The notes below the pieces were generated by a model. It was not told where the DNA came from. It was given only the letters and a program-made list of their open reading frames with translations, and did not search any database. A stretch of 10,902 nucleotides of DNA. It comes from an uncultured Marinicella sp. (lineage in GTDB: Bacteria > Pseudomonadota > Gammaproteobacteria > Xanthomonadales > Marinicellaceae). This document shows positions 1-9,900 of the stretch, piece by piece. The DNA is taken from assembly GCA_938008005.1 (NCBI GenBank), contig CALLLZ010000370.1, forward strand, positions 1 through 10,902, written 5' to 3'. Position 1 is the first letter of the stretch. Every line of letters starts with the position of its first letter. Position numbers and translations under genes: made by a program.

Positions 1-419
1 AATTCATCTTCAACCTCTTGAGTAACTGCATTGGGAACGCTTGAGGCAGCCAATGCAAATTCAAACATGGCCTTTTCAGAATCAGTGAATAAATCGCTAC
101 TTCTGAATTCCCAAATGTTGTCTAAACGTTCTTGAGAGCCACCATATCTTTCTGCAGCCAGTATGGTGTGTGCTTGACAGTAACGACAGCCGGTTTGTGC
201 GCTGGTTAAATAACCGACCAAACGTTTTTGTTCAGCCGTTACTCGGCCTTCATTGGCCATCACAGCCATATTAAGGTTTACAAAAGCTTCTGCAATGGCT
301 GGCCGTCTTTGCATGGTTAGTACACTATTGGGACAAAAACCCAGTGTTTCATTGAAAAATTTTACCAGTTTTTCGACTTCTGGATTGGCGAATTGGTTAA
401 GCGGAGTTATTAATGGCAT
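1..419 (-). CDS. AhpD-like / carboxymuconolactone decarboxylase family protein (3' end outside window)
   Basis: The reverse strand reads MPLITPLNQFANPEVEKLVK at the start and stays open for 139 codons to the window edge, so the C-terminus is missing. Residues 74-85 contain AQTGCRYCQAHT, a C78-x-x-C81 pair followed by H84. This is the active-site arrangement of the AhpD-like alkylhydroperoxidase branch of the carboxymuconolactone decarboxylase fold, where the cysteines carry out thiol-disulfide chemistry. Residues 60-71 (VTAEQKRLVGYL) and the helix after the CxxC also fit this all-helical family. No signal peptide is visible, so it is probably cytoplasmic. The start is well fixed: the in-frame codon pair just upstream contains a TAA stop (425-423) and no other start. 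A weak AGAG ribosome site lies a few bases upstream. It is transcribed divergently from the giant gene. The family is clear. The substrate is not, and a peroxidase-related role is inferred only from CxxC...H. Confidence 0.85.
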   Translation of the reverse strand, partial: MPLITPLNQFANPEVEKLVKFFNETLGFCPNSVLTMQRRPAIAEAFVNLNMAVMANEGRVTAEQKRLVGYLTSAQTGCRYCQAHTILAAERYGGSQERLDNIWEFRSSDLFTDSEKAMFEFALAASSVPNAVTQEVEDE

Positions 420-437
420 GTGTTAGCTCTGAGCAAA

Positions 438-460
438 ATGCCAAGTTAGCTTTTTGGCAT
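438..460. promoter_or_regulatory. Inverted repeat ATGCCAA-n9-TTGGCAT upstream of the AhpD-like gene
   Basis: Perfect 7-base arms lie at 438-444 and 454-460, separated by 9 bases and about 20 bases upstream of the start codon at 419. A direct repeat GTTAGCT occurs at 422-428 and again at 445-451, exactly 23 bases apart, the second copy sitting in the loop of the dyad. The position would suit an operator or a leader hairpin for the minus-strand gene. No regulator family is recognised, and such short dyads can arise by chance in AT-rich DNA. Confidence 0.3.
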
Positions 461-670
461 GAAAATTACAAGTAAAAAATGTTCTCAATAGGATGGTTTT
501 GTTGCGAATTGAAGTGCCGACAATAATTGATGGTTTCTGATGTCGATGTATCTTTGTTATTTTTAATAATAAAATCGATTTATTTTGCGGCTATTTGTTA
601 TCTGACTAAACACAAATTCATTTTGATTCTACCGATTTAGTTGTTTAAAAAAAGTGTGGAAGCAAGGTGG

Positions 671-746
671 CTTAACAAGTTATAAGTATTTTTATGAGCA
701 ATAATTATGCTTATTAAGTGATATTATTGTATTCTTATAGGAATAC
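671..746. promoter_or_regulatory. Cluster of dyads upstream of the giant gene
   Basis: Two inverted repeats are visible. CTTAACAAG (671-679) pairs with CTTATTAAG (710-718), 8 of 9 positions complementary. GTATTC (729-734) pairs perfectly with GAATAC (741-746) around TTATAG. The cluster lies 145-220 bases upstream of the start codon at 891, where operator sites for a regulated surface-protein promoter could be. This is sequence symmetry only; no known binding consensus is matched. Confidence 0.25.
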
Positions 747-879
747 TAGTTGTATGTGACCGTTGGTGCCGTAATTTCAACCTTTGGGAAGTTCGAAATG
801 TAAACCATTGTGACATTCAGTGTAGCTTCAGGTATTCCTTTATCTTAATGATGTAGTATGCCTATACAAAATTTCTAAT

Positions 880-884
880 GAGAG
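880..884 (+). promoter_or_regulatory. Ribosome binding site GAGAG for the giant gene
   Basis: GAGAG lies 6 bases before ATG 891, a normal Shine-Dalgarno distance. It fixes the start, because an in-frame TAA at 885-887 excludes any earlier start in this frame. Confidence 0.7.
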
Positions 885-890
885 TAATGT

Positions 891-944
891 ATGAGCGCCC
901 GAGTATTTTTGCTGTTTTTATTGGTATCTTTTCAAGCTTTTAGT
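891..944 (+). other. Sec signal peptide of the giant protein
   Basis: Residues 1-18 are MSARVFLLFLLVSFQAFS: a short n-region with one Arg, a hydrophobic core (VFLLFLLV) and an AFS cleavage site leaving Gln19 as the mature N-terminus. No lipobox Cys is present, so export is by signal peptidase I. Confidence 0.85.
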
Positions 945-3900
945 CAGACACCCAGTGTTGGCCCGATCGGTGATGAAGAAGATTTTGCTGGAAGTCAAGT
1001 CTGTGTAGATGCTCCGTTGCTTAACGCCGGTCCGCCTGGATTTGGACCTTATCTACAGTTAATAGTTCCCATTGGTGTGACTTTTGATTCAGCCAGTATT
1101 TTTATGACCGGCGCTACTGTTACCAATGTGGGAGCTTTCCCAGCACCTCCGGGTAACCAGTTACAAGACAGTATCATTGATGCACCCGTTACTGGACCTG
1201 AAGGGTTTCAACTCATTCTCGTTCAACCACCGATTGGATCTTTAGTGGCAGGTGCGCCACCTCTTAATTTAGAATTGTGTTTTACCATAGATGCAGATGC
1301 TGATGTGGGTGTTCCTTTGGATATTTCTGTTACACCTATTTATGAATTGGGAGATTCTGCCACTGGTGAGAATGGTCCAATTACAGGGTCACCTGATACT
1401 TTCAGTCTGACCCCAATTCTGGTGATTTTTGACAAAACTAACACGGCACCTGAGCAAGAAAGACCGCCGGGTCCAAGTTGGCCTGTAACCTATACACTGA
1501 ATACAGATGTCGCTGATGGGGCCACCCTTGATAATGTTGTGATCGCAGATACACTTCCTGCAGATTTTGTGTTGGATGTGGCTTCCATAATGATTGCTGG
1601 TGGTGTTAATTGTGCAGCGGGTCCAGGGCCTAATATCAGTGTGACATGTGATTCAGTAACCGGCACTGCTAATGCAGATGATCTGGTTGTGACTTATAGG
1701 GGGTATTTCGATGATGTTTTGGATGAGGCTTCTTGTGATGCCAGACCTGAAATGAACAGCGCCACATTGGATGCTGATTTTGATTCTAATCCAATCCCTC
1801 AAGAGTCTGATTTTAATATCATTGAATTATCGAATCTGCTTATACAAAAAAGTGTAGATACCAGTGATACGCCTCCTGATCCTGATTTAGTCAATCCTGG
1901 AGAAACAATTACTTATACCCTCGATTTACAATTAACTGATTTTGGAACATCTGACAGTTTAATATTAACTGATATTCTTCCAGATGGAATTTCATTTGGA
2001 GCGCACACCAGCTTAACAATTGGTGGCGCAGCGGTGGCTATAGTTCCAACTGTGACGCCTGGTGTACCTGCAGCAGGACAAACAACAGTCGTGTATGATT
2101 TAACTGCGGTGGCGGGTAACATCGCTCCTGGCTCTGCCATACAACTGGTGTATACAGCCACTGTTAATACAGTGTTTGATGCGGGTAATGCAGTATTGGC
2201 TAATGACTCATTGACCAACAATGTGACCACTGCATTTACCCTCGATGCTGGTGCAAGTGGCTGCTCAAATCCATCTTCAAGCACAGTTTTAGTCTCTCCT
2301 GTTGTACCCACAAAAACTGTGGTTTCAACAGGTCCATATTCGCCGGGTGATGCAGTAATCTATCGCTTATCAATGGTTATCCCCTCAGGTGATACCAGAA
2401 GCGTGGTATTCACAGATTTTTTCCCATTGCCTGTTTTTGATGTTAATGACATCGACTTGACCTTCGGTGTAGACATCGTACACAGTCCTTCAGTAGACAC
2501 ATTGGGTTTAACGCCTGATTCAATAACCATAGATGGAACAACGAATAGTTTGATTATCGAATGGCCTGATGTGACCACAGGTATGGTACAAACGATATCT
2601 GTAGATGTAAGTGTAAGTATTACCACTGATCCGTTTGCTGATAATTTAAATTTGTCTAATTTATTACAGGTAGACAGCTTGAACTCGCCGGGTGCTACAG
2701 CGACAGGTGTGGTGCCAGCATTGATTGAGATCAGTGCACCAGATTTAACCATTACCAAAGGTGTGGTCTCAGCTGATCAAGGTACCATTGATCCACCAGC
2801 AGCAACATTACCAGTTGATGGCAATGTTGAAGATGTAGATGCCGGAGATGATGTCACTTTTCAATTAACCATTGAGAATCTGGGTGGTGCCCAAGCTTTT
2901 GATGTTTTTGTATCTGATCCTGTCATTGCGGGGCTAACTGGATGTACCGTAGATTCTGTTGAAGATGGGGCAGGGGCCACTTTAATCACCACTGCTGCGC
3001 CGGCTTTGGATCCAGGCTTTATTATCACGACACCCCTGGCTGCGAATGATGATGCACCTATGGGAGGCGGCGCACCTTATGCCGATGATACGGCGATTGT
3101 TACTTACACATGTGTGGTTGACAATGATGTTGAACCTAATTCAGTAATTGAAAATACCGCCAGTGTGACATGGGCTTCTGCCGTAGGTGGCGTGGCATTC
3201 CCAGCAGAAGAAGACACTGCAGAAGTAATCACCGATGAACCAGGAGTTGTTAAAAATAGAACTGATACCGCACCAGACCCGGATGGTAATGATGCCACGG
3301 TAACCATTGGTGAAACCATAGAGTATACGGTGGTTATCACAATTCCGGAAGGAGAAAGTTTAAATACCGAATTGGTTGATACACTAGACTCAGGTTTAGT
3401 TTTTCAGTCTTTTGATAGCATTATAGCTTCACCTGGATTAAGCACAGATCATGCAGGTGGATTTCCGGGCGTCTTAACCGATGCAACTGGTATAGGTGGT
3501 CCAACTGCATCTTTTCCATTTGATAACATCACCAACAGCAACACTGCTAATGGTACAGCCGAAACCATTACCAGTGTTTATATAGTGTTGGTGGAAGATG
3601 TTGTTTCAAACGAAAATGGTGATAATCTAGGCAACTTCGCTGGCTTTGCTTTTGATGGCGGTAACGCCACCGATGAAGCTCCAAATACCCTCATCACAGA
3701 GCCTGTTGTAACCATAGATAAATCGGTGTCACCAATTACGGCTGATGCCGGCGATACAGTCACTTATACAGTTGAATTAAGTAATTCTGGTACCAGTGAT
3801 GCCTTTAATGTAGAAATGACCGATCTTTTGGCAGATCCTAACCTTACCTTGGTGACTACTCCAACTGGAACTGTCACCACGACTCAAGGCACGGTAACTA

Positions 3901-6900
3901 CAGGAAATACTGCTGGCGATACCACTGTGGTGGTAGATGTGGGCACCATACCATTTTCTCCGGCGACCACGGTAACTGTCACTTTCCAGGTGTTAGTTGG
4001 TAATGGTGTTTCATCTGGGCAGATGATACCCAATACAGCTTCAGCTACATATGAATCATTGCCATCTGGAGGGCGGGTATATGATCCAGTAGAGGCCATG
4101 GAAAATTTAGAAATTGGAGCGGCTGAAATCACCAAAGTGGTGCTGCCAGCAACCAGTTCAGAACAAACGGGTGGTACATCAGGTCAAGGCAATGCTGGCT
4201 TGGTCGACTTAACCATTGGTGAAGAAGTTACCTTTAGAATACAAGCCACTTTGGCTGAGGGTGTTTCTCCTTCAGTTATTATTACCGATACCTTACCAGG
4301 TGGTGCCACAGGCCTTATGGAAGTGGTTTCTTCTACTGTAGTCAGTATTGGTGGTCAATTATCACCTACCAATACTTTAACAACCGGTACCACCGGACCT
4401 GCGAATGTAGAGGTGTTTGATTTTGGTTCAGTGACCAATTTCCCAGATGGTGTGGTTAATGATGATGATCGAATTATCGTTGAAGTAACAGCTATAGTCG
4501 TTGATGATGGTGTGAACTCTGGTTTAGAAGTTCTGACCAATAATGTGATGATTCAATATGCTGCTGGATTAAATGAATCTGGCTCTGCGGATATCGAAGT
4601 GGTTGAACCACGATTAGGCATCGATAAGAGCAGCCCAACCACCACGGCTGATGCGGGCGACACCATTACCTATACCATTGTGATTACAAATGACGCGACC
4701 ACCAACAGCTCTGCCAATGCATTTGATGTGGCATTCACTGATGTGATACCTGCAGGCTTAACATTTGCAGGAAACCTGTCTTTAGATGCTGGTTTGGCAC
4801 CTGATGCAACTACCTTAGTAGAGTCTGGAGGTACAGTTAGCGCATTTTGGACTCAGTTTGATTTTGGACAATCGGCAACCATTTCTTTCGATGTGACTGT
4901 TGATGGTACTGTAGCTCCAGAAGAGCTGATTACCAATACGGCTAATGTGGCATGGGGCTCATTACCTGGCGCAGATCCAGAAGAAAGGGAAGATTCCTCA
5001 GATGAATCACATGATGTGACGATAACAGCACCAGGTTTAACTAAAATTGTTTTTGATACTTCTGAGCCTGGCACAATGACCGGCGTTAATGGACCGGAGG
5101 ATGACATCGCTGTAGGCGAACTGGTTACTTATCGTTTCACCATCACTTTCCCTGAGGGTACCAGCCCTGGTGCCGTGGCATTTGATCAATTACCCACTGT
5201 GACCACTATACTTGAAGCTCAAGTAACAGGCACAGAAATCATCAGTGTGGGTGCTAATTTAACAGTGCCTGGTGGTGGAGTAGGTACCGCCGGTGTTCTC
5301 TCAAACACTGACGCAGATGCTTACAATGATTTGGTTACATGGAATCTAGGTGATGTGGTTAATATGGCTGATGGTCTCAGCAATGCGGATGATCAGATTG
5401 TATTCCAAGTGAATGCAGTATTGGTAGATGAGCCAGTGAACCAAAATGGTTTGAATGACATTGTTAATACAGCTTCATTTACTTCGGGTGGTAACACCAC
5501 CATTGGTACTGCACTGATCGATGTGGTTGGACCAGATGTTGAAGTTACCAAAGAAACAGTACCCATGTCGATTACTGCTGATGCAGGTGATGTCATTACA
5601 TACAGAATTACCGTGGATCATACTGGTACTTCTACTTCTGATGCGTTTAATTTTACGGTAACTGATGCATTACCAGATCCTGGTACCAGCTGGATCAATG
5701 ATTCGACTGTAGCTGGGACTTGTACGGGGGTGACAACTGATTCAAGCGGAGACCCCAGTATTGAATTTACTTTTGATGTGCTTACCTTGGCAACTGACAG
5801 CTGTACCATTGAATATCAAGTCATGGTTGATGTGGGTGTTAATCCGAATGAAACCTATCAAAATACAGTTACGGCTACTTGGACTTCAACCTCTGCTATA
5901 GGCCCTGAAACAAGAACAGGTACGGATATGGATGACAGTACTTTTGTCACACCTGATCCAGCCATCATTAAAACCGCTGAAAGTGCGAACACTTCGTTAG
6001 CTGATACAGGAGATAATGTCGGTGATATGTTGGTGCCTGATATGGCCATTGGTGAGTTGATAGACTTTAATATCACTGTGATCTTCCCAGAAGGTACGAC
6101 CACAAATGCATTGGTGGTTGATCAACTACCACTGATAGGTTCTGGTGGTGTGATGGAGATGGTCAATGCCACAGTTGCTACCATTGGTGGCAATATAACC
6201 ACCACTTTACCTGGCACAGCGGTTATTGCAAACACCGATGCGGATGCATTCGATGATCAAGCCACTTTAGACTTTGGTACAGTGACCAATACACCTGATG
6301 GTGTTGATAATGCCGATGATCATATCATCATAACTGTCACAGCCCGAGTGGTAGATGTGCCTGAAAATGCAGATTTAGATCTGTTAACCAACACCGCTAC
6401 TTTCACTTATGGTGCAGGTGAGATACTGGATGATACTGCAGATATTGAGGTGGTTGTTCCTGAATTGGGCTTAACCAAAGCAATGGGTCCCATGGCTGAT
6501 GGGGTGGTGCCAATCACATTAACATTCAGTAACACAGGTAATGCGCCGGCTTATGATATTCTTATTGAGGATATTCTTGATACGGGTATTTGGGATGTTT
6601 CAACCATCACTGGTGTAACCATTCCTACTGGCTTTGTGTTTGCTGATGCAGCAGGTCCAGGAGCGACAGAGCATACAGTCAGTATCAGTTCTGATCCTGC
6701 TGGAAGCACTCCGGCGACTTCGATTGAACCAGCTGAGGTGATCGTATTCACCTTCAGTGTGGCTTTACGTGATGATGTGGTCTTACCTACAACCATTCCA
6801 AATACGGCAACTGTAACAGAGGCCAGCACCATTCCTGGTGATGATCCCGCTGAATTGGATTTGCCGGAAGTAGATGCGGATGCAACTTTAGAAATACCGG

Positions 6901-9900
6901 TTCTGGATTCGACTAAGTCTGCAACCTTGGTTGATGACCTTAATATGTCTGGTGGTGCGAGCCCTGGTGAAGTGCTTGAATACACCATCGTGTTGACTAA
7001 CTCTGGTGATGGTCCAGCAAATAATGTGACCATCACTGATACACCTGACATGAATGGCACCATTGTTCTTGGTTCTGTATCGACAACACTGGGAACCATT
7101 ACTTCTGGTAACACCGGTGAAACAGTGGTTTCGGTAGATGTGCCAACTTTAGCGGCTGGTACAAGTGTCACCATCATCTATCGAGTTACTATCAATGACC
7201 CTTTGCCAGCAGGTATTGATGAGTTGGTGAATCAAGGTTTGATTGAATCTGATGAATTACCTGATTCAGTTACTGATGACCCGGACACTGGTGATGAGGA
7301 TGACGAAACCATTGTCCCCATAGATGGGGCGCCTGATTTAACCATTGCTAAAGACGATGGTGGTATTACAGCTTCAGCAGGTGTGAGCGTGGTTTATACC
7401 TTGACTTATGCCAATGTGGGTACACAGGATGCCACAGGTGTCGAGATTACTGAAACTGTACCTGCGAATACAACTTTTGACCCTGCTAACAGTACGGCAG
7501 GTTGGGCTTGTTTGCCAGATAATACAGCAGGCAGTGTATGTACATTGGCTATTGGAAATGTGGCTGCAGGAGATCCAGCAGTAGATGTGGATTTTGCAGT
7601 GATGATTGATTTACCATTGGCAGATGGTGTGACCGAGATCAATAATGCCGTTTCGATCGCTGATGATGGCAGTAATGGTCCAGACCCTACTCCTGGTGAT
7701 AATGATGATACTGATGACACGCCAATTTCAGATACACCTGATTTTCAAATCACCAAAGATGATGGTGGTGTGACCGCCGTTCCTGGTGGCGATGTGGTAT
7801 TCATGATTAATTACAGCAACACAGGTGGTCAGAATGCCACAGGTGTTGTAATTACAGAAACCGTACCAGCCAATACCGTGTTTAATCCAGGTTTAAGTAC
7901 CGCAGGTTGGGCATGTGTACCTGATAATAATCCTGGCAGTACGTGTACATTAGCCATAGGTGCGTTGGCAGGAAATGGCGCTTCAGGTACTGCAGATTTT
8001 GCGGTGACAATAGATAACCCCTTGGCCAGTGGTGTGACTTCAATCATGAATACAGTAAGTATCGCTGATGATGGTGGCAATGGTGCCGATCCAACACCTG
8101 GTAATAACACCAATGATGACGACACGCCTATCAATGCGGCTCCAGATTTTGTGATTTCGAAATCAGATGGTGGTGTTTCTTCAGGTCCTGGTCAAACAGT
8201 TGTGTATACCATTAACTATGATAATGTGGGTAATCAAAATGCAACAGGAGTAGTCATTACCGAGACCGTTCCTGCCAATACAACATTTGACGCAGGAATG
8301 AGTGCTGCCGGTTGGGCCTGTGTCCCAGATGGCAACGCAGGCAGTGTTTGTACATTTGCTGTTGGAGCCTTGAATGTAGGTGGTGGTTCTGCTGTAGATT
8401 TTGCCATAATCATTGATGATCCATTACCAACCAATGTTAAAAGTATTGTTAATACAGTTTCAATCACTGATGATGGCACCAATGGTATGGACCCGAACCC
8501 AGGTGATAATACCGGTGGTGATAATACACCAGTCGGGGCAGTTCCAGATTTAACCATCACTAAAGATGATGGTGGTATTACAGCCACAGCTGGATCGACC
8601 ATTCCTTATGCAATTAACTATGCGAATATTGGTAACCAACAATCTACCGGTATTATGATTACTGAGACTGTGCCATTGTATACAGAGTTCAATGCGGGAG
8701 CGAGTTCTGCAGGATGGGTTTGTATACCAGATAACACAGCAGGCAGTACTTGTACATTGGCGGTGGGTAGTTTAAATGGTGGTGGAGACTCAGGAACAGC
8801 GACTTTCGCGGTTGATGTTCTTGCGACATTACCTGCAACCGTTGTTTCAATTACTAACAGCATATCCATTGGAGATGATGGGGATAATGGTGCCGATGCT
8901 GACCCTAACAACAACAACGATGATGATGATACACCAGTTGATGCAGCACCTGATATGAGTGTAACTAAAGTGGATCAGTCAGATTTCGTTAATGCCGGTG
9001 GAACTGTCACTTATGAAATCAGTTATGCCAATGTAGGGACACAAGATGCCACAGGAGTTGTTATTACCGAAACAGTACCGGCCAATACCACTTTTGCTTT
9101 CGGTTCAAGTAGTCCAGGTTGGAATTGTTTACCAGATGCTACTGCCGGAAGTACTTGTACTTTCAATGTTGGCCCAGTGGCTGCAGGCGCACCAGCAGTT
9201 GTTATTGGGTTTGCTGTAGTACTGGATAACCCATTACCAGCTGGATTTGATACTGTGATCAATAATGTATCTATCAATGATGATGGTACCAATGGTCCAG
9301 ATCCAGATCCTAATAATGACACTGATGATGAAACCACCAATGTGGGTGCATTCCCAGATTTAAGCATCGCTAAAACTGATGGTGATGTGACATCTGGACC
9401 AGGGCAGACTATTGTATATACCTTGGATTATGCCAATGAAGGTGATCAGAACTCGACTGGAGTTGTTATCACTGAAACAGTGCCGGCCAATACCACGTTT
9501 AATCCTGGAGTCAGTACTGCTGGATGGGTATGTACACCTGATAACAGTGCAGGCAGTATTTGTGATTATACGGTAGGGGCTTTAGATGCAGGTGATTCAG
9601 GTCGTATTACTTTTGCCATAGACGTTGATGATCCATTGGCACTGGGTGTTAATTTGGTTGTTAATAATGTCAGTATTGAAGATGATGGAACCAATGGCCC
9701 TGATTCTGATCCTAATAACAATGATGATACGGACGATACTTCATTGCAATTAGAGCCGCCAGTTGGTTTGAAAATTGGTGAGTTTGATGCTGATAATCCG
9801 CGTTTGATTCATTGGACTATTTGGTGGTTTAATCCGAATAACGACAGAGATTTGCCTGTATTTGTATTCGATGATATTCCTGAGGGAACCATCTTTTATA

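Larger units (their letters stand above)
420..890. other. Divergent intergenic region, AT-rich
   Basis: This stretch separates two divergently transcribed genes and must hold both of their promoters. It is rich in A/T runs and contains several short dyads, listed separately. I found no convincing sigma-70 pair with correct spacing for either gene. Isolated -10-like hexamers exist (TATTAT at 722, TATACA at 863, and TGTAAT on the minus strand at 470-465), but none has a good -35 at 16-18 bases. No tRNA, terminator or credible small gene was seen. A six-codon reading frame at 858-878 has no ribosome site and is not called. Confidence 0.6.

Noticed and set aside
571..582. AAATCGATTT palindrome in the intergenic region
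   Set aside because: Ten symmetric bases in very AT-rich sequence are likely by chance, and it has no useful position relative to a promoter element.
858..878. Six-codon upstream reading frame before the giant gene
   Set aside because: No Shine-Dalgarno sequence, no regulatory peptide pattern such as repeated codons for one amino acid, and no attenuator hairpin follows.
8776..8958. 60-codon plus-strand frame inside module 17
   Set aside because: It overlaps the giant gene in another frame, and its translation ends in a Thr/Met run created by the Asp/Asn-rich linker codons. It has no independent evidence of coding.
1913..9367. Many antisense open frames of 61-208 codons opposite the giant gene
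   Set aside because: All share one antisense frame whose stops would require Tyr, His or Gln codons after certain third bases. Those residues are rare in the protein, so the open frames follow from its composition. Their translations are low-complexity V/S/T/P strings, with no consistent ribosome sites.
7329..9749. CRISPR or DNA satellite array suggested by the regular 405-base period
   Set aside because: The period is a protein module repeat in one intact frame. The bases are diverged at silent sites and there are no short identical repeats with unique spacers.
7329..9749. RTX toxin or RTX adhesin
   Set aside because: The Asp/Gly/Asn-rich linkers are suggestive, but the GGxGxDxxx nonapeptide is absent and the C-terminus is a sorting tail with a membrane helix instead of a type I secretion signal.
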